Positions 1 to 7,913 of a stretch of DNA of 27,942 nt are shown here, in pieces. Position 1 is the stretch's first letter. Each line of letters begins with the position of its first letter. Below the pieces are notes generated by a model that saw only the letters and a list, made by a program, of their open reading frames with translations, was not told the origin of the DNA and ran no database searches. The stretch comes from CAZCYE01 sp964502775 (GTDB lineage Bacteria > Actinomycetota > Acidimicrobiia > IMCC26256 > PALSA-555). The position numbers and the translations under genes are program-made. The stretch covers positions 1 to 27,942 of the forward strand of contig CAZCYE010000010.1 in NCBI GenBank assembly GCA_964502775.1, read 5' to 3'.

Positions 1-50
1 AGCCCGTTGGTAAGAAGGGTTGGGCTCGGTCGTCGACTGGTGGGCTCGGG

Positions 51-509
51 CTAGCGGCCGAGGTCCCCGAGGTCGAGATCCTCGAGGTCGCCGAGCGCGT
101 CACCCAGGCAGTCCGTCAACAAGAAGGTCGACACCCGCAAGGACGCGGGGAGCACCTTCGAGTACAGCCCGCCCGACAGGAGCTCGGTGAAGTCGTCGGC
201 GTCGGTCTCCGCCGCCCTGACCGTCCAGTTGGCGAGGATCTTCAGGTCCTTCTTCATGCGCTTGCTGGGTGCCTTCTTCGCGAGGCGCCGGTAGTCCTTC
301 GCGATGGCTTTGGCGTTGGCCACGTCGACGGAGTCTCCCGAGTCCGGGTTGAACTCACCCGCTCCCGCACTGCTGAGCCCATCGCAGAACTTGGAGGTGT
401 TGCTGCCCGCCGTGGAGGAGCCCGCGGTTGCGGCCCCAAGCGGCACTGCTCCCAGGGCCAGCGACCCGCACACCATGGTGACGAGCGCTGCCGTTCTCAT
501 TGGCCGCAT
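51..509 (-). CDS. Secreted protein of unknown function
   Basis: Encodes 152 residues that I do not recognise. The N-terminus has arginines followed by a hydrophobic stretch (about residues 7-28) ending in small residues, which is a clear Sec signal peptide. The mature part contains two cysteines (in KFCDGL and TDCLGD), a basic helical centre rich in Lys/Arg/Ala, and an acidic, Leu/Gly/Asp-rich tail (LGDLEDLDLGDLGR). The start at 509 is chosen because the reverse strand carries GGAGG about 9 nt upstream; a second Met lies three codons in. It is divergent from the membrane glycosyltransferase gene. Role presumably extracellular or cell-wall associated; function unknown. Confidence 0.7.
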   Translation of the reverse strand: MRPMRTAALVTMVCGSLALGAVPLGAATAGSSTAGSNTSKFCDGLSSAGAGEFNPDSGDSVDVANAKAIAKDYRRLAKKAPSKRMKKDLKILANWTVRAAETDADDFTELLSGGLYSKVLPASLRVSTFLLTDCLGDALGDLEDLDLGDLGR

Positions 510-689
510 CGTGGAAAACCTCCGAGTTGTGGTCGAGTCGTGATCGAGTCGTCGTTCCGAGCTGCGGCCCGCAGCCTAGCCAGCACCTCGGGCGGTCTCT
601 CAGCACCGGAGTGCCGAATCCTGAGGCCGGCCCACCCCCACGATCCGCGGGCGCTCAAGGTGGCCTGGTCCCGGGCCGTTACCTCACCG

Positions 690-1946
690 ATGGGGCGTCG
701 TCTCGCGCTCGTGGCCGTCGGTCTCCTGGTCGGGCTCCGGATCCTGTCGATCGCGACGATCCTCGGCACCCCCGAGGCGTATCGACCGAGCACCGGCTTC
801 GCCTTCGACACCGCCCGCTACCACGCCATCGCGCAGAGCCCGGGCACGCCGTACCAGGACTTCGCGGTCGAGTTCCCACCGACCACGGTGGCGTTCCTCG
901 AGGTGATCGACGGCGACACGGTGCGCGACACGATGCCGCGCCTCGCCTGGGCCACACTCGGACTCGACCTGCTCGCGGCCCTGGCCGTCGCCTACGGCTG
1001 GGGGCGGCGCGCGAGCCTTGCCTACCTCGCCCTCGGGGTTCCGTTCGCGCTCTGGCCGTTCGTGTACTTCCGCGTCGACTTCCTGGCCGTCGCCCTGGTC
1101 ACGGGCGCGCTTGCCCTGGTCAAGCGCCGCAAGGAGGTCGCCGGGGGGGTCACGATGGCCGTGGCGGTGTTCGCCAAGCTCTGGCCCGTCGGCGTCATCC
1201 CACTCCTGCTCGTGCAACGCCGCCGCCGGGCGTTCCTCACCTGCGTCGCCACGTCGGCCGTCGGCGCGCTGTCCTGGCTCGCGTGGGCCGGGCCGGCGGG
1301 CCCCGAGCAGGTGCTCACGTTCCGCAACGCCACCGGCTGGCAGATCGAGAGCGTGGTGGGCTCGATCGTCCGTGTCGTCACCGGCAGCTCGGTGTACCTC
1401 CAGTCGGGGGCCACGCGCACGGGCGAGGCTCCGATGTGGGCCAGTGCGCTCCTGGTGGTGGGCCTGGTGGCCACGGTCGGCGCCACGTGGTGGCGGGTGG
1501 CGCGCAGCCGTGGCGGTGAGAGCGGCGTCGGCGGCGTGGACGACGTTGGCGAGGTTGAGGATGGCATCGCCTTCGGGGTGGCGCCCCTGGTGGCCACGGT
1601 CGCCTTCCTGGTCTTCGCCCCGATCCTGTCGCCCCAATACCTGGTGTGGCTGCTGCCGTTCGCCGCGATCTGCTGGGTCGCCGGGCATCGCCGGATCGCG
1701 TATCTCGTGGGACTCGCCAACGTGCTGACGATGCTGATGACGCGCAACTACCTCGCGCTCAACACGCTCGACGTGGGCGCACACGCGCTCCTGTTCGTCC
1801 GCAACGGTGTGCTGATCCTGGTTGGTGTCGAGGGCTGGCGCCTGCTGCGACGCCTTCCGCTCGACGCCACCGCACCGCGTTACCGGCTGTCACGGCCGGT
1901 GTGGCCGCGTGCGGGCGCCGCGTCGCTGGGATCGACCACGAGCTAG
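690..1946 (+). CDS. Polytopic membrane glycosyltransferase, GT87/DUF2029-like
   Basis: About 418 residues, dominated by hydrophobic segments (first at about residues 4-24, then repeated membrane spans to the C-terminus). After the first span comes a periplasmic-type loop containing FDTARYHAIA, PYQDFAVEFPP and an acidic DGD. The YxDF...E(F/Y)PP pattern is typical of GT87-type polyprenol-phosphate-mannose-dependent mannosyltransferases, which build mannosylated lipids or glycans outside the membrane in Actinobacteria. That assignment is by family resemblance only. The start is uncertain: the frame is open from GTG 540 and GTG 660, and none has a good Shine-Dalgarno sequence. ATG 690 is preferred because it puts the first membrane span at the N-terminus. 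The stop overlaps the nadA stop on the other strand. Confidence 0.7.
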   Translation: MGRRLALVAVGLLVGLRILSIATILGTPEAYRPSTGFAFDTARYHAIAQSPGTPYQDFAVEFPPTTVAFLEVIDGDTVRDTMPRLAWATLGLDLLAALAVAYGWGRRASLAYLALGVPFALWPFVYFRVDFLAVALVTGALALVKRRKEVAGGVTMAVAVFAKLWPVGVIPLLLVQRRRRAFLTCVATSAVGALSWLAWAGPAGPEQVLTFRNATGWQIESVVGSIVRVVTGSSVYLQSGATRTGEAPMWASALLVVGLVATVGATWWRVARSRGGESGVGGVDDVGEVEDGIAFGVAPLVATVAFLVFAPILSPQYLVWLLPFAAICWVAGHRRIAYLVGLANVLTMLMTRNYLALNTLDVGAHALLFVRNGVLILVGVEGWRLLRRLPLDATAPRYRLSRPVWPRAGAASLGSTTS

Positions 1947-3070
1947 TCGATCGGTCCCGCGAGGTTGGCGGGAACGGCGCGCAGGTCCAGCATCCGCTGG
2001 AGTGCGACGCGGGCCCACTCGGCCGTGTGTTGGTCCACGGTGATCTGGTTCACGATCTCACCACGTACGAGGTGGTCGAGACACCACAAGAGATGGGGCT
2101 CGTCGATGCGGAACATCGTGGAGCACGGGCACACGAGCGGATCGAGGGTCACAACGGTCTTGTCGGGATGCTCGGCCGCGAGGCGCTGCACCATGTGGAT
2201 CTCGGTGCCGATGGCGAGCACGGCGCCGGCGGGGGCATCAGTGACCCACTCGAGGATGCGCTCGGTCGAGCCGACACGGTCGGCCAGCTCCACCACCTCG
2301 TGTCGGCACTCGGGGTGCACGATGACCAGACCGTCCGGATGCTCGTCGCGGAACTGGGCCACGTGCTCGGGGGCGAAGCGCTGGTGCACGGTGCAATGGC
2401 CCCGCCACAACAGGAAGGCCGTGTCCTTCACGTCGCGCTCGTCGAGCCCGCCGAGATCGAGATGCGGGTTCCACACTCGCATCTCGGACACGTCGTAGCC
2501 CATTGCGTGGCCGGTGTTGCGACCGAGGTGCTGATCGGGGAAGAACAAGACCTTGTCACCGCGTCCGAATGCCCACTCGAGCACGACGCGCGCGTTCGAG
2601 GAGGTGCAGACGGCCCCGCCGTGACGACCGACGAAGGCCTTGAGCGCGGCCGACGAGTTCATGTACGTGATCGGCACGACCCGTTCGACGTCGGTCACCG
2701 CGCCGAGCTCGTCCCAGGCCTGCTCCACCTGATCGATGTCAGCCATGTCGGCCATCGAGCACCCCGCGTTGAGGTCGGGGAGCACGATCCGCTGGTGGTC
2801 TCCGGTCAGGATGTCGGCCGCTTCGGCCATGAAGTGCACACCGCAGAAGACGATGTCGGTGGCGTGGTCGTCGTCGGCCGCGAACTGCGCCAACTTGAAG
2901 GAATCGCCGCACTCGTCGGCCCAGCGGATCACCTCCGGGCGCTGGTAGTGGTGACCGAGCACGAGGAGCTGCGGGCCCAGCACGCGCTTGGCCTCGCGGA
3001 TGCGTTCCTCGAGTTGTTCAGGGGTCGCGAGGGTGTAGTCGTCCGGCAACGGGGCCTGGAGTCGGAGCAT
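1943..3070 (-). CDS. nadA: Quinolinate synthase NadA
   Basis: 375 residues, normal NadA length. The enzyme condenses iminoaspartate with dihydroxyacetone phosphate to quinolinate in de novo NAD synthesis and carries a [4Fe-4S] cluster. Visible family features are LGHHYQRPEV near residue 35, LNAGCSMADM (first cluster Cys), ITYMNSSAALKAF, FFPDQHLGRNTG, HPECRHEV (second Cys) and the C-terminal PLVCPCSTM (third Cys region). The start at 3070 has a purine-rich AGAGGG upstream; the longer open frame to 4069 is a shadow of the YdjC gene. No nadB or nadC is in the window, so aspartate oxidation and later steps must be encoded elsewhere. Convergent with the glycosyltransferase gene, overlapping its stop by 4 nt. 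Confidence 0.95.
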   Translation of the reverse strand: MLRLQAPLPDDYTLATPEQLEERIREAKRVLGPQLLVLGHHYQRPEVIRWADECGDSFKLAQFAADDDHATDIVFCGVHFMAEAADILTGDHQRIVLPDLNAGCSMADMADIDQVEQAWDELGAVTDVERVVPITYMNSSAALKAFVGRHGGAVCTSSNARVVLEWAFGRGDKVLFFPDQHLGRNTGHAMGYDVSEMRVWNPHLDLGGLDERDVKDTAFLLWRGHCTVHQRFAPEHVAQFRDEHPDGLVIVHPECRHEVVELADRVGSTERILEWVTDAPAGAVLAIGTEIHMVQRLAAEHPDKTVVTLDPLVCPCSTMFRIDEPHLLWCLDHLVRGEIVNQITVDQHTAEWARVALQRMLDLRAVPANLAGPID

Positions 3071-3287
3071 GGTGTCAATCCCTCTGGGGGAGGCTCCGGT
3101 GTGTGGCCGGCGGGGACAGCCTGGTCGCCCACCGCGGGGTTGTCGGCCCCGGAGCCGATCTTCGGCCGGAATGCCAGGCCGGCCTCCTTGCAGGATACCC
3201 GCCGCCACCGCGTCACCCCGCGGCCACCTCGACTGCCGCGGGGCGCGGGCGGCGGAGGGTGACGGTCCCGGTCGGGGCGACCTGGGG

Positions 3288-3316
3288 CTGACATCGCGCC
3301 GGAGGATTACTAGGCT
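3288..3316 (+). promoter_or_regulatory. Promoter for the YdjC-like gene (leaderless)
   Basis: A -35-like CTGACA (3288-3293) is followed after exactly 17 nt by a -10 TAGGCT (3311-3316), which fits the actinobacterial TANNNT pattern. The -10 ends 6 nt before the ATG at 3323, so transcription should start on or next to the A of the start codon. The mRNA would then have no leader, in keeping with the absence of a well-placed Shine-Dalgarno sequence. Confidence 0.6.
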
Positions 3317-3322
3317 GGCGTC

Positions 3323-4168
3323 ATGACTCCGAACGGATCTCAGCCGCTCGTCGAGCGGCTGGGCTATGCGCCCGACGCCAAGCTCCTCATCATCTCCTGC
3401 GAGGATGTCGGTTCCTCGCGGGCCGCCAACGTGGGCACCTACGAGGCGTTTCGCAAGGGTGTCGCCACGAGTGCCTCGCTGATGGTGCCGTGTCCGTGGG
3501 CGAGGGACGCCGCGGCCGAGTACGGCGGCGAGGACATCGGCGTGCACCTCACGCTGAACGCCGAGTGGGACACGGTTCGCTGGGGGCCGCTCACGCAGGC
3601 GCCGAGCCTCTTGGACGGGGACGGCGGATTCCCGCGGACCGTGGAAGACATCTGGGACCACGCCGACCTCGACGAGGTCCGCCGCGAGTGCCGTGCCCAG
3701 ATCGAGCGAGCGATCCTCTGGGGCTTCGACGTGAGCCACATCGACAGCCACCAGGGCACGCTGGTCCGGCGGGCCGAGTTCTTCGACGTGTACGTCGAGC
3801 TCGCGGTTGAGTTCGCGCTCCCGGTCCGCATCATGGGTCCCGAACACGAGCGCCGCCTCGGCTTCCCCCACCGTGCGCTCGCGGCCGCCGAGGGCCTGGT
3901 GTTCCCCGACGAAGTGGTGATCTGCCCGATGGACGGGGCACGCGATCGCGTGGAGGAAGCCCTGTCCGAGCTGCGCCCCGGTGTGACCGAGTTCTCGCTC
4001 CACCCGGCGGTGGACACCGAGGAGCTGCGGGCGCTGGACCCCGACTGGAAGGGACGGGTGCTGGACCACGAGATCCTGAGCGGCGACCCGTGGCTACCCG
4101 ACCTGGTCGAAAAGGCCGACGCCACGCTCATCGGCTTCCGAGAGCTGCGCGACCTCCAGCGTGCCTGA
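3323..4168 (+). CDS. YdjC/ChbG-family carbohydrate deacetylase-like protein
   Basis: 281 residues, usual length for the YdjC family (PF04794), metal-dependent deacetylases of chitooligosaccharides and related sugars with a TIM-barrel-like fold. Recognisable blocks are IISCEDVGSS (position of the family's DDFG metal-binding motif; here the first Asp is Glu, the second is kept), GVHLTLNAEW, SHIDSHQGT with the metal-ligand His pattern, and EFSLHPAVD near the C-terminus. The Glu-for-Asp change is worth noting but does not by itself imply inactivity. Substrate cannot be told from the sequence. The gene is probably monocistronic, with its own leaderless promoter, and convergent with the adenylate-kinase-like gene. 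Confidence 0.8.
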   Translation: MTPNGSQPLVERLGYAPDAKLLIISCEDVGSSRAANVGTYEAFRKGVATSASLMVPCPWARDAAAEYGGEDIGVHLTLNAEWDTVRWGPLTQAPSLLDGDGGFPRTVEDIWDHADLDEVRRECRAQIERAILWGFDVSHIDSHQGTLVRRAEFFDVYVELAVEFALPVRIMGPEHERRLGFPHRALAAAEGLVFPDEVVICPMDGARDRVEEALSELRPGVTEFSLHPAVDTEELRALDPDWKGRVLDHEILSGDPWLPDLVEKADATLIGFRELRDLQRA

Positions 4169-4354
4169 GCGCGACTTCCTGGTCGCGTCTCGCTGCTCGC
4201 CGGGATACCGCCTTGATGGCTCGCTCACTGCGGGCCGGGGTACCCGGCCCGCAGCCGTTCGCTTGCTCTCGCGGTCGCTCGCCGCTCCGTCTTTCTGGTC
4301 GCGTCTCGCTGCTCGTCGCCGCCCGTTCTGGCCTCCGCTCCTGAGCGGAGCGCG
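4169..4354. repeat. Intergenic dispersed GC-rich repeat region
   Basis: This spacer between convergent genes holds a 21-bp direct repeat (4179-4199 and 4295-4315, identical). It also has a 21-bp segment (4189-4209) whose exact reverse complement occurs at 15009-15029 inside the ABC operon. A second shared module, GCGAGCGACCGCGAG on the minus strand, recurs at 14990-15004. The region is therefore a member of a dispersed intergenic repeat family, not a gene. Confidence 0.6.
4228..4254. terminator. Strong hairpin between convergent genes
   Basis: An 11-bp perfect GC-rich stem (CTGCGGGCCGG / CCGGCCCGCAG) encloses a 5-nt loop. There is no T-tract on either side, so it would be an atypical (high-GC actinobacterial) terminator. 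Its place between two converging genes fits bidirectional termination. Confidence 0.5.
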
Positions 4355-4936
4355 TCAGGCGGGGTGTGCGGCCACCAGGCGGTCGAGGCGATTCACGATG
4401 GCGCGGTGCACGGCATGCACCGGCTGGTCGCCGTCGAGGCGCACGAGCTTGCCCTCGTCCCGATAGAACTCGATCACCGGGCGTGTCTCGCGCTGGTACG
4501 ACTCCAGCCGTCGCCGGAGGACGGGGAGCGCGTCGTCATCACGCGCCCGCGCACCCACGCGGGACACGGTCGCGGCCGGGGGTACGGACAATTCGACGGC
4601 GAGGTCGATCGGCTCGACCGCGAGCACGCGCTCGAGGACGACGCACTGCGCCAGCGTTCGGGGGAACCCGTCGATCACGAAGCCGGTTCCCGAGTCCTGG
4701 AGCGCCCGCAGCGGCTCGCGCAGCAGGTCGAGCACCATGGTGTCGGGCAGTAGGGCCCCGGACGCTACGAGGCGCTCGACGACGCGCCCGAGCGGTGTCG
4801 AGCCGGCTGCGACCTCGCGGACCACGTCGCCGACGCAGAGGTGCCCGAGGCCCAACCATTGCCAGAGGAGCCGGGCCTGGGTGCTCTTGCCCGATCCGGG
4901 GGGACCCAGTAGCACGACACGCGACGAGTGATTCAT
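4355..4936 (-). CDS. Adenylate kinase-like nucleoside monophosphate kinase
   Basis: 193 residues with the adenylate kinase layout. P-loop LLGPPGSGKSTQARLL is near residue 7, the NMP-binding start CVGDVVREVAAGS follows, and DGFPRTLAQ is the Walker-B/NMP signature. A short LID is flanked by arginines (RVGARARDDD...RRRLESYQRETRPVIEFY). It should transfer phosphate from ATP to a nucleoside monophosphate, most likely AMP. The LID is the short form without a zinc-binding Cys set. The P-loop reads GSGKST where classical Adk has GAGKGT. The gene stands alone, not next to secY as the housekeeping adk usually is, so it may be a second paralogue or have altered specificity. ATG 4936 is preferred over the upstream 5014 because it sits just before the P-loop and has GGGGGAG upstream. 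Confidence 0.8.
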   Translation of the reverse strand: MNHSSRVVLLGPPGSGKSTQARLLWQWLGLGHLCVGDVVREVAAGSTPLGRVVERLVASGALLPDTMVLDLLREPLRALQDSGTGFVIDGFPRTLAQCVVLERVLAVEPIDLAVELSVPPAATVSRVGARARDDDALPVLRRRLESYQRETRPVIEFYRDEGKLVRLDGDQPVHAVHRAIVNRLDRLVAAHPA

Positions 4937-5094
4937 TGGCTCCCCCAATCCGGCGCCGGGCGCCTCCGGTACGAGGTCCAGCGAGAGCGGGGCTCCGCCT
5001 CTGTCCGGTGACAACGGTACCTTCGCCGGGCCATTGCACTCCAGGGCCGCGCGTGCGTGATCCGGGCGGTTCGGACCGGCACAATGGGGACGAG

Positions 5095-6957
5095 ATGGTC
5101 GAGCGTCCCCCTGCCGCGACGATCCCCGACGGTCCTGGCTCGTACCAGTTCAAGGACGGCCAGGGCCGGGTGCTCTACGTGGGCAAGGCCAAGAGCCTGC
5201 GCGCCCGGCTCACCAACTACTTCGGGCCGCCCGAGTCGCTGGCCCCACGTACCCGCCAGATGGTGACGGCGGCGACCTCGGTGGAGTGGATCGAGGTGGC
5301 CGGCGAGGTCGACGCCATCTTCCTCGAATACAACCTGATCAAGCAGCACCGGCCCCGGTTCAACATCCGCTATAAGGACGACAAGTCGTACCCGTACCTC
5401 GCGGTGACCGTCGACGAGGAGTGGCCCCGCGCCATGGTCATGCGGGGTGGCAAGCGCCGCGGCGTGCGTTACTTCGGTCCCTATGCGCACGCGTACGCGA
5501 TCCGGGAGACGCTCGACCTGCTGTTGCGGACGTTCCCGATCCGTACTTGCACGCAGGCCAAGTTCGATCGCCATCACCGGTTGGGGAGGCCGTGCCTGTA
5601 CGCCCACATCGAGAAGTGCGCGGCGCCGTGCGTGGGCGCGGTGAGCGAGGGGGAGTACCGCGGGCTGGTCGACGAGCTCGTGAACTTCCTCCACGGTGAG
5701 ACCGCACCGGTACTGGAACGCCTCGAGGCCCAGATGGCGCGGGCGGCGGACGATCTGGAGTTCGAGCGCGCGGCGCGGGTGCGTGACCAGATTGCGTCGG
5801 TGCGGACGGCGATCGAGCGCCAGCAGATGGTGGCGGCGCGCGAGGAGGACTTCGACGTGATCGGCCTCGCCGAGAACCCGCTCGAGGCTGCGGTGCAGGT
5901 GTTCTTCGTGCGCCGCGGCCGGGTCGTGGGCCGCCGGGGTCTGATGGTGGACAAGATCGAGGATCTCGAGACGCCGGGGCTCGTCGAACGCGTCGTGGAG
6001 CAGCTCTACGCCGACGGGGGGCCCGAGGATGTGCCCCGGGAAGTGCTGGTGCCCGTCGCCCCCGACGACCTTGACGTCGCCGAGGCGTTCCTCACCCGTG
6101 TGCGCGGGGCCCGGGTCCGGGTGCGTGTCCCCCAGCGCGGGGCCAAGCGGGACCTGCTGGCAACCGTGGCCCGCAACGCCGAGGAGTCCCTGACCCAGCA
6201 CATGCTGCGGCGGGCGTCGGACCACAACGCGCGGGCGCGGGCCCTGAACGCGCTCCAAGAGGCGCTCGGACTTGCCGAGGCGCCACTGCGCATCGAGTGC
6301 TTCGACATCTCCAACCTCCAGGGCTCCGAGGTCGTCGGATCGATGGTGGTCATGGAGGACGGGCTGGCGAAGCGGTCCGAGTACCGCCGGTTCAAGATTC
6401 GCCACGTGGAGGGCCAGGACGACTTCTCGGCGCTCGAGGAGGTGCTCACCCGCCGCTTTCGCCGCTACCTGGAGGACCGTGACGAGGGCGCGCGCGCCAA
6501 CAAGCGCTTCGCGTACCCCCCGGCGCTGCTGGTGGTGGACGGCGGCAAGGGTCAGCTCAACGTCGCCGTCCGGGTGCTCGAGGAGCTCGGGCTCGAGGAG
6601 ATCGAGGTCGCGAGCCTGGCCAAGCGCTTCGAGGAGGTGTACCGACCGGGTCACGCCGAGCCCGTCCGGATCGCCCGGGACTCCCCGGCCCTGTACCTGC
6701 TCCAGCAGGTGCGCGACGAGGCGCACCGATTCGCCATCACCTACCACCGGCGCCTGCGGGAGCGGCGGGCCACCGCGTCGGTGCTCGACGACGTGCCGGG
6801 CCTGGGGCCGACGCGCACAGCCCGGCTCCTGCGCGAGTTCGGGTCGGTGAAGCGCCTCCGTGAGACCAGTGAGGACACGTTGCTCGCGTTGGGGTGGCTG
6901 CCGGCCCGGGTCGCCCATGATCTCTACGCGCGCCTCCATCCGGGCCAGTCGAGATGA
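5095..6957 (+). CDS. uvrC: Excinuclease ABC subunit C (UvrC)
   Basis: 620 residues, normal for UvrC, which makes both incisions in nucleotide excision repair. Domains in order: GIY-YIG nuclease (about 10-90; GSYQF and VLYVGKAKSLRARLTNYF); a cysteine region (TCTQAKF, CLYAHIEKCAAPC); UVR motif for UvrB contact (about 205-240); RNase H-like endonuclease with IECFDISNLQG (Asp404) and LLVVDGGKGQ (Asp482); tandem helix-hairpin-helix at the C-terminus (DDVPGLGPTRTARLLREFGS). The frame is open upstream to 4366 but ATG 5095 gives the canonical N-terminus. It is divergent from the adk-like gene and first in the uvrC-rapZ-yvcK run. Its stop TGA (6955-6957) overlaps an ATG that opens the minicistron array. 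Confidence 0.97.
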   Translation: MVERPPAATIPDGPGSYQFKDGQGRVLYVGKAKSLRARLTNYFGPPESLAPRTRQMVTAATSVEWIEVAGEVDAIFLEYNLIKQHRPRFNIRYKDDKSYPYLAVTVDEEWPRAMVMRGGKRRGVRYFGPYAHAYAIRETLDLLLRTFPIRTCTQAKFDRHHRLGRPCLYAHIEKCAAPCVGAVSEGEYRGLVDELVNFLHGETAPVLERLEAQMARAADDLEFERAARVRDQIASVRTAIERQQMVAAREEDFDVIGLAENPLEAAVQVFFVRRGRVVGRRGLMVDKIEDLETPGLVERVVEQLYADGGPEDVPREVLVPVAPDDLDVAEAFLTRVRGARVRVRVPQRGAKRDLLATVARNAEESLTQHMLRRASDHNARARALNALQEALGLAEAPLRIECFDISNLQGSEVVGSMVVMEDGLAKRSEYRRFKIRHVEGQDDFSALEEVLTRRFRRYLEDRDEGARANKRFAYPPALLVVDGGKGQLNVAVRVLEELGLEEIEVASLAKRFEEVYRPGHAEPVRIARDSPALYLLQQVRDEAHRFAITYHRRLRERRATASVLDDVPGLGPTRTARLLREFGSVKRLRETSEDTLLALGWLPARVAHDLYARLHPGQSR

Positions 6958-7042
6958 GGGAGTCGAGATGAGGGTGTCGAGATGAGGGTGTCGAGATGAG
7001 GGTGTCGAGATGAGGGTGTCGAGATGAGGGTGTCGAGATGAG
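6948..7042 (+). repeat. Tandem 14-bp repeat at the uvrC/rapZ junction
   Basis: Six full copies of the 14-bp unit GTCGAGATGAGGGT, starting at 6948, 6962, 6976, 6990, 7004 and 7018, are followed by an 11-nt partial copy at 7032. Only the first full copy differs (final A for T). The first copy includes the last codons and stop of uvrC and the last copy includes the rapZ start. The likely ancestor is a plain ATGA stop-start overlap that was duplicated by slippage. Confidence 0.97.
6954..7041 (+). other. Chain of six overlapping 5-codon minicistrons linking uvrC to rapZ
   Basis: ATGs at 6954, 6968, 6982, 6996, 7010 and 7024 each open an 18-nt reading frame encoding MRVSR (MRESR for the first) and ending in TGA. 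Each TGA overlaps the next ATG as ATGA, starting from the uvrC stop and ending on the rapZ ATG at 7038. Every later ATG, including that of rapZ, has AGGG with a 7-nt spacer upstream, a plausible Shine-Dalgarno. Seen directly: the coordinates and frames. Inferred: that ribosomes terminate and reinitiate along the chain. It could instead be neutral repeat expansion. Confidence 0.6.
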
Positions 7043-7913
7043 CGCGGTGACCGGGAGCGTGTCGATCGACCTCACGATCGTGATGGGCCTGTCGGGCGCG
7101 GGCCGCTCGTCCGCGGCCGACGTGCTCGAGGATCTCGGCTTCTTCGTGATCGACAACCTCCCGCCCACGCTCATCCCGAAGGTCGTGGAGCTGGCCCGGG
7201 CCCGCGATCAGGCGATCCGCTTCGCGCTGGTGGTGGACGTGCGCGCCGGGGTCGAGGAGCTGGAGGCGGCGCTCGCCGAGGTGCGCGAGGCCGGTGCCCG
7301 TACGCACGTCCTGTTCCTCGACGCCAACGACGAGGCGCTCGTGCGACGCTTCGAAGCGTCGCGGCGCCCGCATCCCCTCGCGGTCGACGGGCGGGTCTCC
7401 GACGGCATCATCCGCGAGCGGGAGCTGCTCGAGGAGCTGAAGGGCGAGGCCGACGTCGTGGTCGACACCAGCAACCTCAACGTGCACGAGTTGCGCGAAC
7501 GGATGCTCGAGCTGTTCGGGGAGAGCGCGGCCGAGACGTCGCTGCAGACCAACGTGGTGTCGTTCGGCTACAAGCACGGGTTGCCGCTTGACGTGGACCT
7601 GGTGTTCGACTGTCGTTTCCTTCCGAACCCGCACTGGGTGGATCGGCTGCGCCACCTTCCGGGCACCGACGCCAAGGTCCGCCGGTACGTGCTCGGGCAG
7701 CCCGAGGCCAGGGCATTCATCGAGGAGCTGCGCCGCCTGTTCGAGCTGCTCCTGCCCGCGTACGCCAAGGAGGGCAAGTCCTACGTGTCGATCGGGCTCG
7801 GCTGCACCGGGGGCCGGCACCGCAGTGTGGTGATCGCGTCGGAGTTGGCCGGGATCCTGGGCTCGTTGGGCTTCCCGGCTCGTGTCCACCATCGTGACCT
7901 CGACCGTGCCTGA
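7038..7913 (+). CDS. rapZ: RapZ/YvcJ-family nucleotide-binding protein
   Basis: 291 residues, usual length. Walker A-like GLSGAGRSSA lies near residue 17 (the family often has Arg in place of Lys in actinobacteria), then FFVIDNLPPTLIP, VVDVRAG, the FLDA...LVRRFEASRRPHPL block, and the C-terminal RNA/metabolite-binding part with SFGYKHGLPLDVDLVFDCRFLPNPHW and SIGLGCTGGRHRSVV. In E. coli RapZ is an RNase E adaptor controlling GlmS and sensing glucosamine-6-phosphate. The actinobacterial role is less clear but tied to envelope precursor metabolism. It lies between uvrC and yvcK. Its translation probably depends on the repeat chain immediately upstream, and it overlaps yvcK by up to 32 nt. Confidence 0.95.
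   Translation: MSAVTGSVSIDLTIVMGLSGAGRSSAADVLEDLGFFVIDNLPPTLIPKVVELARARDQAIRFALVVDVRAGVEELEAALAEVREAGARTHVLFLDANDEALVRRFEASRRPHPLAVDGRVSDGIIRERELLEELKGEADVVVDTSNLNVHELRERMLELFGESAAETSLQTNVVSFGYKHGLPLDVDLVFDCRFLPNPHWVDRLRHLPGTDAKVRRYVLGQPEARAFIEELRRLFELLLPAYAKEGKSYVSIGLGCTGGRHRSVVIASELAGILGSLGFPARVHHRDLDRA

Noticed and set aside
4161..4466. Plus-strand frame through the 4169-4354 spacer
   Set aside because: It is made of the repeat and then the antisense of the adenylate-kinase-like gene; no start signal or protein character.
4933..6939. Long minus-strand open frame (668 codons) opposite uvrC
   Set aside because: Antisense shadow of UvrC, whose domains are complete on the other strand.
6948..7042. 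Short regular repeats as a CRISPR array
   Set aside because: Units are 14 bp, directly adjacent with no unique spacers, and no cas genes are present.
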